Shown here: positions 50,802 through 58,835 of the stretch, piece after piece
Layout of the letters: the number at the start of each line of letters is the position of its first letter
Numbering within the stretch: position 1 is the stretch's first letter
Source: Cohnella zeiphila
GTDB lineage: Bacteria; Bacillota; Bacilli; Paenibacillales; Paenibacillaceae
Length of the DNA stretch: 64,000 bases
Direction: 5' to 3'
Assembly: GCF_014212055.1 (NCBI RefSeq)
Contig: NZ_JACJVO010000019.1
Coordinates: 1-64,000, forward strand
Position numbers and translations under genes: made by a program
Notes under the pieces: generated by a model
The model's input: only the letters and a program-made list of their open reading frames with translations
The model's database searches: none
Told to the model about the DNA's origin: nothing

Positions 50802-52532
50802 TTAGAATCCGATGTCGTCTCTCTTAGCAGCTTCCTGAGCGACGTAATCCGTCATTTCTTCCGCGCCAGCGGCTCTGTACTTGTCTTGAATGTCATGAAG
50901 AATCTTCAGCGCCTGATCGTCGGATTTCGCAAAAAGCGCCTTCTTGAACTCGTCGGCATAATTCAAGCTGACGGTCGCATCCTGATACTGCTTCCACTTG
51001 GGCCAGCTCCATGCCAAGTAGTTGGCGCTCACTTTATCGATAACTTGAATGGGCATCTTGGCCGAGAAGCTCGCCTGCAATTTTTCCGCCTTCGTCTTCT
51101 CGTCTTCCGACTTGGGCCAGGTGACGTCGCTGGAGAAGCCCCCGATAAAGTTGGCATTGAGGTAATTAAGGCCCGCGTCTCTCTTCGAATCCGGATCGTT
51201 GTCATACTTTTGCTTCACGTCCGGAATCCACTTGGGCTTTCCGTTCTCCATTTGATAGTCCTTTCCTTCGATTCCCCAGTAGGCGAGCAGCCGGCCCTCG
51301 TCGCTGTTGATATAATCCAGGAAGCGCAGCGCCGCGTCGGGATTCTTGATCTTCGCGCTCAGGAAGATGACCGGGAAGCCGGAACGTCCCGGTTTTTCCA
51401 CTTGCGTCGCAATTTTCCCGCTCTTGTTCTTCAACGGCCCGAGCAATTCGTATTGCATTTCCGGATTCGTCTTGTAGAGCGTCTTGTCAAGCTGCCCCAC
51501 CATGTCCTGAGCGGCGAATACGGCCAGCTTCCCTGTGGCCAGCTTCTCGTTGGCCATCGTATCCGTATTGCTGAAGGCTTCGGGGTCGAACAGCCCGCCT
51601 GCGAGAATTTTCCTCATGTACATCAGCTTATCTTCTTCGTCCTTGGAGAACATCCAGAACTGCAGCTTGCCGTCGCTGCCTTGCCGGTAATCGGAAATCG
51701 TGTAGTCGGACCAGCCTTTCAGGAATTGGCCGTAATCCCATCCGTCGTGCATGGTGCCGGCCGGAATGACCGGCTTCCCGCTAATATCCTTGAAATTCCC
51801 GTTCTTGATCTTGACCAGCAGGTCGTACAATTTATCTTCGGTATCGATATCCTCCGGGTTGACGTTCAATGCCTTCAGAATGTCACCGCGGGCGTACAAG
51901 CCATAATTCCAGTTGTGGATGCTCTCAACGGAGCCGTCCGGCGTCTGCATCGGAATAACGTAGTTTTTGCCTTGGAAATCGGGACTGTTCATCTCAAATT
52001 CGGAAAAGTCCTTCGCGACGCCGGTGGTCATAAGCTTCTTCACATTCGGATATTTGTCCAGATAAGGAGTCAAATCCAGCAATTGCCCTTCCAAAGCCGC
52101 CTTCTTGATGACCTGCCCTTCCCCGCTTGTCGTGGACCAGAAGGGAGCGTTGACCATGTCCGGAACCGTGCCGGAAGCGAAGATCGTGTTCAGCTTCTCC
52201 GTCTCGTTGGTGGTGATCGATTCCATCTTGAGCGTAACGCCGGTCACTTCCTTGACCCGCTGGGCGACGGGATTGTTCACCTGATCTTGCGGAAAGCTCC
52301 CGCCGCCGCCGTTCCAGTTGCTCAGGAAGGACAGCGTGACTTGCTCGGGCTTATCGCCGCCCTTGGCCGAGCTGCTTGCGCTCGCTCCGTTCGATGCCGA
52401 ACTGCTTGCGCTCGCTCCGTTCTGCCCCCCGGAATTATCGTTCGAATTGCTGCTGCATGCCGTAGCGGCCGATAATAGCAGCGGTACCGCGATCGACATG
52501 CCAAGAACCTTTTTCAGCCTCTTATTCGCCAT
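50802..52532 (-). CDS. Carbohydrate ABC transporter substrate-binding lipoprotein (system 3)
   Basis: A 576-residue lipoprotein of the LplA type: signal peptide 'MSIAVPLLLSAATAC' with the lipid Cys, then a Ser/Ala/Asn linker containing a duplicated ten-residue unit, then a family 1 binding domain ('QVTLSFLSNWNGGGG', 'DKLYDLLVKIKNGNF', 'WIPDVKQKYDNDPDSK'). ATG at 52532 is chosen because AAAGGGG lies eight bases upstream; earlier in-frame starts are too close to that site. Last gene of the importer unit, ending in a strong terminator. Ligand unknown. Confidence 0.92.
   Translation of the reverse strand: MANKRLKKVLGMSIAVPLLLSAATACSSNSNDNSGGQNGASASSSASNGASASSSAKGGDKPEQVTLSFLSNWNGGGGSFPQDQVNNPVAQRVKEVTGVTLKMESITTNETEKLNTIFASGTVPDMVNAPFWSTTSGEGQVIKKAALEGQLLDLTPYLDKYPNVKKLMTTGVAKDFSEFEMNSPDFQGKNYVIPMQTPDGSVESIHNWNYGLYARGDILKALNVNPEDIDTEDKLYDLLVKIKNGNFKDISGKPVIPAGTMHDGWDYGQFLKGWSDYTISDYRQGSDGKLQFWMFSKDEEDKLMYMRKILAGGLFDPEAFSNTDTMANEKLATGKLAVFAAQDMVGQLDKTLYKTNPEMQYELLGPLKNKSGKIATQVEKPGRSGFPVIFLSAKIKNPDAALRFLDYINSDEGRLLAYWGIEGKDYQMENGKPKWIPDVKQKYDNDPDSKRDAGLNYLNANFIGGFSSDVTWPKSEDEKTKAEKLQASFSAKMPIQVIDKVSANYLAWSWPKWKQYQDATVSLNYADEFKKALFAKSDDQALKILHDIQDKYRAAGAEEMTDYVAQEAAKRDDIGF
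52366..52425. repeat. Tandem 30-base repeat in the lipoprotein linker
   Basis: Two adjacent 30-base units (52366-52395, 52396-52425) differ in only a few bases and encode the linker repeat 'NGASASSSA' twice. The unit is a multiple of three, so copy changes would only lengthen or shorten the linker between the lipid anchor and the binding domain. Confidence 0.8.
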
Positions 52533-52586
52533 CTTCATAACCCCTTTGCTCATTATTTATATAAAAGGCATGGCCTCTTATACGCG

Positions 52587-53501
52587 CTATTCCTTCAGAG
52601 AACCCACCAATACCCCTTTGACGAAATACTTCTGAAGAAACGGATAGACGCAGATGATAGGGGTCGTGATGATGATAACGAACGTCATTCTTAGAGCTTC
52701 CGGCGTGACGCCGCGCAGCTCCATCTGGGCCTGGTTCATATTTTGAATGGAGGATCCCCCGCTGGACGAGGTCATGGACTCGAAGGACGCCTCGCTGATC
52801 ATCTTGTTCAGGAACGTAGCGGCGGGCTGAAGCTTCTCGTTCTGAATGAAGAACTGGCCGGTAAACCAGTCGTTCCAGGTGCCCACGCCGACAAATAAAG
52901 CGATGGTAGCCAGCACCGGCAGCGACAGCGGCAGAATAATTCGCGAGAAGACCGACAGCTCGCCTGCTCCGTCGATCTTGGCCGATTCCGTCAGGCCGGC
53001 CGGAATGCCGTCGAAAAACGTCTTCATAATAATCGCATTGAAGAAGTTGTACAGCGACGGCAGCACAAGCACCGAGAAGGTGTTGAGCATATGCAGTTGC
53101 CTGTACAGAATAAAAGTAGGAATCAGTCCGCCGCTGAATAAGGTGGTGAAGAAGAAGAAGAAGACGATAAATTTTCTTCCGGGCAGCCCTTTCCGCGACA
53201 GAGCATAGGCCAGCATCGCCGTGAGCAGCACGGAGAGGACGGTGACGGTGACGGTTCTGGCAACGGAAATAAAGAACGAATTCAAGACCAGCGGGTTATG
53301 GAAAGCCTTGCTGTAGTTCTCAAGCGTATAGATTCTGGGGAGAAAGTAGATTCCGCCTTTCATTGCGTCATAGCCGTCGTTAAAGGATAGAGCCAGGAAA
53401 TAGATAAAGGGATAAAGCGCTGTCACGCAGAATACAAGCAGCGCCGTATAGTTCAGCGTCGTGTAGATACGATCGGGCAACGACATCTTTCTCACGCCCA
53501 T
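52587..53501 (-). CDS. Carbohydrate ABC transporter permease, LplC/YtcP-like (system 3)
   Basis: A 304-residue inner-membrane protein with six TM segments ('YTALLVFCVTALYPFIYFLA' first). The EAA motif is ESAKIDGAGE and the C-terminus 'FVKGVLVGSLKE' is typical of LplC. ATG at 53501 has AGGAGG seven bases upstream. It is followed by the binding-protein gene after 54 bases. Confidence 0.94.
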   Translation of the reverse strand: MGVRKMSLPDRIYTTLNYTALLVFCVTALYPFIYFLALSFNDGYDAMKGGIYFLPRIYTLENYSKAFHNPLVLNSFFISVARTVTVTVLSVLLTAMLAYALSRKGLPGRKFIVFFFFFTTLFSGGLIPTFILYRQLHMLNTFSVLVLPSLYNFFNAIIMKTFFDGIPAGLTESAKIDGAGELSVFSRIILPLSLPVLATIALFVGVGTWNDWFTGQFFIQNEKLQPAATFLNKMISEASFESMTSSSGGSSIQNMNQAQMELRGVTPEALRMTFVIIITTPIICVYPFLQKYFVKGVLVGSLKE

Positions 53502-53531
53502 GCGCACACCTCCTCCTTCATTTGCCGACGA

Positions 53532-54482
53532 TTACCAAAGCGACGTATCGCTAAGCCTTTTCGAGACCTTGTTGACGACCACGATAAGAAGCAGCGAGAT
53601 GACGGATTTGAATAATCCGATGGCTGTCGAATAAGCGAATTGACCTTGTTGGATGCCTGTCTTGAGCACGTAAGTGTCCAGAATCTCCGATACGCTCAAG
53701 GTGGCGGGAGTCTGCATGAGATAGATCTGATCGAAGCCTGCGTTCAAGATTCCGCTTAGGGAGAAGATGAGCAGAATGGCGATCGTCGGCGTCAGGCAGG
53801 GAAGCGTAATTTTGAAAAGGGTACTCCAGCGGCCCGCCCCGTCGATTTGCGCGGCTTCGTATAAATGAGGATCGATGTTGGTCAGCGCAGCCAAGTATAT
53901 GATGGCGCCCCATCCCACGCCTTTCCAAATATCCGAGAGGACGACCAGCGGATAGAACAAGTTGGGGTTGCCCATAAAGAAGATCGGGTCCAGGCCCATA
54001 TGCTCGCGAATATCGTTGATAAGGCCCACGTTGGGGGACAATATTTTCTGAAGCAGCGTTACGACGACGACCCATGAGACGAAGTGCGGAAGATAGGAGA
54101 TCGTCTGGAAGATTCGTTTGAACTTGCCGTTCGAGATGGTATTCAGCATTAAGGCCAGTATCAAAGGCGCGGGAAATCCGAATAGCAGTTTGAGGGCGCT
54201 GATGGACAGCGTATTGCGCAGCACGTCGTAAAAGCTGGAATCGTTCAAAAACTGTTTGAAGTAGCGGAAGCCCTCCCAAGGACTTCCCAGAATGCCCAGA
54301 TTGTATTTGAAATCTTTAAATGCGATTAAGATGCCGTACATCGGGTAATAAGCAAAGATTAAATACCAGATCAGTGCCGGAGCCAGGAACAAATAAATAT
54401 ACCTGAAGCTCCAGATTCTTGTAAGCGTCTTGTTCTTTGGGGCTCTCTTAGCCACAGGCAGAACTTCTTCCCTAGCCACCAT
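53532..54482 (-). CDS. Carbohydrate ABC transporter permease, LplB-like (system 3)
   Basis: A 316-residue inner-membrane protein with six TM segments; the first is 'YIYLFLAPALIWYLIFAYYP'. The EAA motif is EAAQIDGAGR and 'SYLPHFVSWVVVVTLL' is the LplB hallmark. ATG at 54482 follows AGGAGG at eleven bases, slightly long; a TTG seven codons upstream overlaps the site. First gene of importer unit 3, downstream of the GntR-type regulator gene and its terminator. Confidence 0.93.
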   Translation of the reverse strand: MVAREEVLPVAKRAPKNKTLTRIWSFRYIYLFLAPALIWYLIFAYYPMYGILIAFKDFKYNLGILGSPWEGFRYFKQFLNDSSFYDVLRNTLSISALKLLFGFPAPLILALMLNTISNGKFKRIFQTISYLPHFVSWVVVVTLLQKILSPNVGLINDIREHMGLDPIFFMGNPNLFYPLVVLSDIWKGVGWGAIIYLAALTNIDPHLYEAAQIDGAGRWSTLFKITLPCLTPTIAILLIFSLSGILNAGFDQIYLMQTPATLSVSEILDTYVLKTGIQQGQFAYSTAIGLFKSVISLLLIVVVNKVSKRLSDTSLW

Positions 54483-54687
54483 ACATTCGAACACCTCCTG
54501 CAAATGGTTAGTCGAAATTCTATTGCAATGTAAAGGCTTACAAATATGATGGATGTATCACCGGCCCTTCAGGCATCGCTTCCTTATTCCGGGAAATCGA
54601 TTTTAGTAATAATATAATATATAAATTGTATATATTCAATATATTTATCAAAATTTAAGACATTCCCCCGCCAATCCAAAGCAATCA

Positions 54688-54735
54688 TAAAAAAAAGATC
54701 CCCTGAGATCGGTCGGAATCCGATTTCAGGGGATC
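54688..54735 (-). terminator. Terminator of the GntR-type regulator gene
   Basis: On the minus strand GATCCCCTGA and TCAGGGGATC, with further pairing of GATTCCG inside, are followed by TTTTTTTT. It separates the regulator from importer unit 3. Downstream of it, up to the permease start, the DNA is very AT-rich with several TATATA steps. Confidence 0.88.
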
Positions 54736-54761
54736 GCCACTTATGCGAACATTGTTTTCCT

Positions 54762-55934
54762 TTAGGAATTAGGATCGGTTGTGCGGGCAGGGCCCGTCGT
54801 CTGACGAACGACCAATTCGGGCTTGATGAGCGTTTTCCTGTAGGAGCCGCCGCTGCCCTCTCCGTTGCGGATAATCTCCAGCAGCTGAGTGGCGGCTTGT
54901 CCTCCCATGTCGTACTCGAACTGTTTGATGTGGGTGAAAATGCTGAAGTCTTCCACGATCGAAGTCGGGTCGTCGAAGCTTACGATGGACACGTCTTCCG
55001 GCACGCTTAGCCCGGCTTTGCGAGCCATCTGATGGATTTGTACGCCCAGCCGGCCGTTCAGCGCGATATAGGCGGTCGCCATTCCGTTGCGGATATACCG
55101 GTACAGCGGGTGGCTGTCGACCTCCTTCAAGCTGTCCACGAAAAAGCCGGTAATGATGTGGGCCGGATTGATGAGCGCCCCCTTGTCCTTCAGCGCTCCC
55201 ATATAGCCGTCGATCCGCTCCTGCACCGTAATCGTCTGCATCGGCGAATCCGAGCAGATGGCGATCTCGCGGTGGCCGAGGTCCCACAGGTATTCAACCG
55301 CGAGACGCGTTCCCAATCGGCCGTCGGCGGCGATGTAATGGGTCTCCACTCCCGGCAGATAGCGGTCGATCAGCACGAACGGGTACCCGTTCAGCTTCAT
55401 GCTCAGAATCCGCTCGTTATACTGCTCCTCGTCAACCGGGAAGATCAGCATGCCTTCCGCCCCGATCTCCATGAGCAGATCGATCGCTTCCTGCTCAAGT
55501 CTGAGGGAGCTGTTCGACAGCAGGATGACGGTACGGTAGCCGTTCTCGAGCAGCACCTTCTGAACGCCGGCGATTAGCCGGGATGCAAAGTAGTCGTCGA
55601 TGGACGGCATAATGAGCCCGATGGTGCCCGTTCGAACGGCCGGACCTCCCTGCCTGTCCGCTTGACCGACTGCCGCGGGCGGCGCTTCCTGGCTTTCTTG
55701 CACCGGCGCCTGCCCGCTGACGAAGCTGCCCCGGCCGGGAACCCGCGTGATGATCTTCTCGTTGGCGAGGCCGGTCAGTGCGTTGACGACCGTAATTTTG
55801 CTGACGTTAAACCGCTCCATCAGCTCTTTCTCGGTCGGGATCCGATCGCCTTCCTTCAGCCCGTCCGTTTCGATCAGATCGCGCAAATAATCCTGGATTT
55901 TCTGGTAAAGCGGAATCCGTTCCGTTGTATTCAT
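54762..55934 (-). CDS. GntR-type regulator with LacI-like sugar-binding domain
   Basis: A 390-residue regulator. The N-terminal GntR winged helix reads 'IPLYQKIQDYLRDLIETDGL' and 'NVSKITVVNALTGLANEKII', closing with 'VPGRGSFVSGQ'. The C-terminal half is a LacI/PBP-type sensor ('GTIGLIMPSIDDYFASRLI', 'GHREIAICSDSPMQTITV', 'DVSIVSFDDPTSI'). This AraR-like fusion normally represses sugar genes. ATG at 55934 starts directly at the winged helix. It precedes importer unit 3 on the same strand and probably controls it and itself through the palindrome just upstream. Confidence 0.93.
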   Translation of the reverse strand: MNTTERIPLYQKIQDYLRDLIETDGLKEGDRIPTEKELMERFNVSKITVVNALTGLANEKIITRVPGRGSFVSGQAPVQESQEAPPAAVGQADRQGGPAVRTGTIGLIMPSIDDYFASRLIAGVQKVLLENGYRTVILLSNSSLRLEQEAIDLLMEIGAEGMLIFPVDEEQYNERILSMKLNGYPFVLIDRYLPGVETHYIAADGRLGTRLAVEYLWDLGHREIAICSDSPMQTITVQERIDGYMGALKDKGALINPAHIITGFFVDSLKEVDSHPLYRYIRNGMATAYIALNGRLGVQIHQMARKAGLSVPEDVSIVSFDDPTSIVEDFSIFTHIKQFEYDMGGQAATQLLEIIRNGEGSGGSYRKTLIKPELVVRQTTGPARTTDPNS

Positions 55935-55964
55935 TGGAATCACCACAGCTCGAAAAGACATTAT

Positions 55965-55979
55965 CTATATAATATATAG
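55965..55979. promoter_or_regulatory. Perfect palindrome upstream of the GntR-type regulator
   Basis: CTATATAATATATAG is a 15-base perfect palindrome 31 bases before the start codon. It may be an operator for the regulator or a promoter -10 region. Similar TATATA-rich inverted sequence occurs at 54610-54650, ahead of importer unit 3, fitting one regulator for both. Confidence 0.45.
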
Positions 55980-56103
55980 GAACAATCGAGGAATCGCAAT
56001 CGCGAAGCCGGCCAGGCGTAGGAATAAAGTACGATAAGGATATGCGAAACGTCGGATCCGCCGCTTATTCTTATTAATATTAATTATATTTAATATAATA
56101 AAA

Positions 56104-56131
56104 TAAAAACTCGAAGATGCACTCTTCGAGC
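56104..56131 (-). terminator. Terminator behind the DinB-family remnant
   Basis: On the minus strand CTCGAAGA, a five-base loop and TCTTCGAG are followed by TTTTTATTTTAT. It lies a few bases past the stop of the DinB remnant, as expected for a once intact gene end. Confidence 0.8.
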
Positions 56132-56134
56132 CGC

Positions 56135-56334
56135 TTACAAGGAAGTAGATTGATAGTCATTCTTTAAACATTGCTTGGCAATGTAAAAAATTTGCCCCAT
56201 ATGCTCCGAGTAGTGCGCCGCGCACTGATGCAGCAAATCGAGATTCGATCGTTCTTTCCCCCTAACGATTTGGATCTCGTCGAACTTCTCATCCGGCCAT
56301 TTTTTTATCAAATCAATGACGTATATTCCCGGTT
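56135..56334 (-). pseudogene. C-terminal remnant of a DinB/DUF1572-family protein
   Basis: Directly behind the GyrI-like gene, in another frame, about 65 codons up to the TAA at 56135 read as the C-terminal helices of a DinB-type four-helix bundle: 'YVIDLIKKWPDEKFDEI', 'IVRGKERSNLDLLHQCAAHY', 'SEHMGQIFYIAKQCL'. The conserved His of 'LLHQ...AHY...H' positions, a metal site in this fold, are kept. The first half of the protein is missing, no start or ribosome binding site is seen, and the frame runs into the preceding gene. A deletion probably fused the two loci. Confidence 0.65.
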
Positions 56335-56961
56335 CTATGATCTCATATTTACAGGAAATCTTAGCACCGTTTTTAACTTTGTCTGCTCGGTCTTTCGGGG
56401 ATCGGACAAGTAAATTTCTCTATGTATTTTGCTTGCCCTAATATAACCATTCTCTGTACAATAAGCTTCCATTCGCGCAAAGCTATCCGGCTCATCGTCA
56501 AAGCTCCCCAGATGCATCATTTGACAGCTCCATCCATCCGACATCTCTTCGAATCGGACTTTCTCAAGGAAAGGATTCGACTTCTTCTTTTTCGTCTGTT
56601 CCAGAAATCGTTCGAATCGTTCCTCCGTCAAAAAATCGGGTTGGCGAATCATAATCGTGTACTTGAAATTGCTTTTGTCTGTCGCGGGCTTCGACCGATC
56701 CAGCAAGTCCCAAACGCCTTCTAGCGGAAATACCGTATATTCGTAATAACCTTCCGGTACATCGTCGCTTTTATAGGACATTTTCACCGCATAACTTAAA
56801 CTGTACAAGGCTTCTGTCGCTCTGGCGAACTCTTCTCCGTTAGGGTCGCCGGAACCGCTGACCATAAAAAAAGGCATCTTCGGCACTTCGACAATTTCAG
56901 GCTGCGTTTTGGGCATATAGAATGGCTTGTCATTTTTTTTATAATCGATCTTGTTGCTCAA
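56335..56961 (-). CDS. GyrI-like small-molecule-binding domain protein
   Basis: A 208-residue GyrI-like (SOUL/BacR-effector type) protein: 'QPEIVEVPKMPFFMVSGSGD', 'YEYTVFPLEGVWDL', 'YTIMIRQPDFLTEERFERF', 'RKTEQTKLKTVLRFPV'. Stand-alone members bind amphipathic small molecules or have hydrolase-like roles and are widespread in Bacillus relatives. The start is TTG with GAGGAGTGATTAACT upstream. Its end abuts the DinB remnant, and the last residues 'NMRS' may come from the junction. Confidence 0.85.
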   Translation of the reverse strand: MSNKIDYKKNDKPFYMPKTQPEIVEVPKMPFFMVSGSGDPNGEEFARATEALYSLSYAVKMSYKSDDVPEGYYEYTVFPLEGVWDLLDRSKPATDKSNFKYTIMIRQPDFLTEERFERFLEQTKKKKSNPFLEKVRFEEMSDGWSCQMMHLGSFDDEPDSFARMEAYCTENGYIRASKIHREIYLSDPRKTEQTKLKTVLRFPVNMRS

Positions 56962-57076
56962 AGTTAATCACTCCTCGACTCGAATGGCAGCTCCTGCCGA
57001 TAGGATAGCGGTTGAACTATGACAACTGTATGTCAGCGTTCGCCCCATTCAAGTGATCAAAAATGAAGCGCGCTTG

Positions 57077-57628
57077 CTATATATAATATAAGATCGCGTG
57101 ATATCGCACGGGGGCATCCTCCGAACTGCGGTATACGTGCGGCTGATCCGCGGCGAAGCGAATCGCGTTGCCTTCGTCGACCTGGTAAGCGGCTTGCCCG
57201 ATCTCGACGGTAAGCGAACCGGCATGCACGAGCACAAACTCCTCCACGCCTGCGCTGTGAGCTTCGGAAGCGTGAACGCAGCCGGGCTCCATCTCCACGG
57301 CATACACTTCGAACTTCTTGGCGGGGTCGAACGGAAACAGCGGATACGAGCGAAATTGGCCGTCCGCCTCGAGCAGCGGCTCCAGTTCGTCCTTTGTGAC
57401 GAACGCTACGTCCGCCGGAGGCTCGGCTATGAGCGAGGTGAAAGATACGCGCAGGCCGTTCGCGATTTTCCAGATCGTAGAGATGGTCGGACTGGTCTCG
57501 CCGCGCTCGATCTGACCCAGATTGCCTTTGCTGACGCCGGTCAGCTCTGCGACCTTGTCCAGGCTGTACCCTCGCGTTTGACGGATCGACTTCAAGTTTT
57601 TCCCCAGCTTGATATGGATTGGCTCCAT
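57077..57628 (-). CDS. XRE-family regulator with C-terminal cupin domain
   Basis: A 183-residue regulator: helix-turn-helix 'LGKNLKSIRQTRGYSLDKVA' and 'VSKGNLGQIERGETSPTIST' at the N-terminus, cupin sensor at the C-terminus ('FEVYAVEMEPGCVHASEAHS', 'FVLVHAGSLTVEIGQAAYQV', 'ADQPHVYRSS'). ATG at 57628 has GGAGG nine bases upstream. It is divergent from tdh-kbl, so it probably controls threonine breakdown, sensing an amino acid or metabolite in its cupin pocket. Confidence 0.92.
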   Translation of the reverse strand: MEPIHIKLGKNLKSIRQTRGYSLDKVAELTGVSKGNLGQIERGETSPTISTIWKIANGLRVSFTSLIAEPPADVAFVTKDELEPLLEADGQFRSYPLFPFDPAKKFEVYAVEMEPGCVHASEAHSAGVEEFVLVHAGSLTVEIGQAAYQVDEGNAIRFAADQPHVYRSSEDAPVRYHAILYYI

Positions 57629-57693
57629 CTTTTCGTGCCTCCAACGCTGACTGATATTGTCATTGTAGCCGATTCCCCTTTTGTTGTCGAAGA

Positions 57694-57728
57694 ACAATAT
57701 TGTGCGTTATATAATACGTATGTATAAT
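57694..57728 (+). promoter_or_regulatory. tdh-kbl promoter with overlapping palindrome
   Basis: TTGTGC at 57700-57705, a 17-base spacer and a perfect TATAAT at 57723-57728 form a strong sigma-A promoter 41 bases before tdh. The palindrome ACAATATTGT at 57694-57703 overlaps the -35 box, a natural site for the divergent XRE-cupin regulator. Binding is inferred. Confidence 0.6.
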
Positions 57729-57768
57729 ATAAAATACAATTTACATTCAAAAAGGCGAGGTGTTCCGA

Positions 57769-58815
57769 ATGTCCGGAACCATGACGGCGCTGGTGAAAGA
57801 CAAACGAGCGGCCGGCGCGACGCTGAAGAACGTGCCGATTCCCCAATGCGGAGCGAGAGAGGTCCTGGTCAAAGTAAAGGCGAGTTCGATCTGCGGCACC
57901 GACCGGCACATCTACGAGTGGGATGCTTGGGCGGAACGTACGGTCGTCACGCCGAACGTGTTCGGCCATGAATTCGCCGGCGTCGTGGAAGCCGTCGGGG
58001 AACAGGTAAGCAGCGTTAAGCCGGGGGATCTCGTATCCGGCGAAGGGCATATCGCTTGCGGCCTGTGCAAGGCATGCCGGACCGGCCATGCGCATGTGTG
58101 TCCGCATACGCGCAGCTTCGGCATAACGGCGCCTGGCTGCTTCGCCGAATATGCGCTGCTGCGCGAGGAGAACGTGATCCGCAACAGCGCCGATCTGCCG
58201 CTTGAGGTAGCCTGTCTGCAGGATCCCTTCGGCAATGCGGTGCAGACAGTGCTGGCAGGCGATATTGCCGGAAAATCGGTGGCCGTTATCGGTGCGGGCG
58301 CGATCGGGCTGATGGCGGTCGCCGCGGCCAAAGCGTGCGGCGCGGGAACGATCATCGCCGTCGATGTCAACGATTACAAGCTGCGGCTGGCAGCCGGAAT
58401 GGGGGCGGATCATGTGCTGAACAGCTCGCTGGCCGGAGACGCCGCGGCAGATCGCATCCGCGATTGGACCGGCGGCGAAGGCGCGGAAGTCGTGCTGGAG
58501 ATGTCCGGTCATCCGGCGGGGATCCGCGTCGGGCTCGAAGCGGCGGCGCAGGCGGCACGCGTCTCGCTGCTCGGCATCCCCACCCAGCCGGTGCCGATCG
58601 ATGTGGCTCGGCACATTATCTTTAAGGGATTGCGAATCGACGGCATTACCGGACGGCGCCTGTTCGGCACCTGGTATCAAATGAAAGGGCTGCTGGACAA
58701 CGGGCGCGTCGATTTGCGTCCGCTTGTGACCCACCGCTTCCCGCTGGACCGGTACGAGGAGGCGTTCGAGCTGGTCCGCTCCGGAGCATGCGGCAAAGTC
58801 GTCTTCATCCACTGA
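57769..58815 (+). CDS. tdh: L-threonine 3-dehydrogenase
   Basis: A 348-residue zinc MDR dehydrogenase. Catalytic zinc ligands are in 'SSICGTDRHIYEWDAW' and 'FGHEFAGVVEAVGE'; the structural zinc Cys cluster is 'GHIACGLCKACRTGHAHVC'; the NAD motif is 'VAVIGAGAIGLMAVAAAKAC'. 'ICGTDRHIYEWD' is characteristic of threonine dehydrogenases, which oxidise threonine to 2-amino-3-ketobutyrate with NAD. ATG at 57769 has GAGGTG seven bases upstream. Directly followed by kbl, confirming the pathway. Confidence 0.93.
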   Translation: MSGTMTALVKDKRAAGATLKNVPIPQCGAREVLVKVKASSICGTDRHIYEWDAWAERTVVTPNVFGHEFAGVVEAVGEQVSSVKPGDLVSGEGHIACGLCKACRTGHAHVCPHTRSFGITAPGCFAEYALLREENVIRNSADLPLEVACLQDPFGNAVQTVLAGDIAGKSVAVIGAGAIGLMAVAAAKACGAGTIIAVDVNDYKLRLAAGMGADHVLNSSLAGDAAADRIRDWTGGEGAEVVLEMSGHPAGIRVGLEAAAQAARVSLLGIPTQPVPIDVARHIIFKGLRIDGITGRRLFGTWYQMKGLLDNGRVDLRPLVTHRFPLDRYEEAFELVRSGACGKVVFIH

Positions 58816-58835
58816 TCATACGGGAGGGATTCAAC

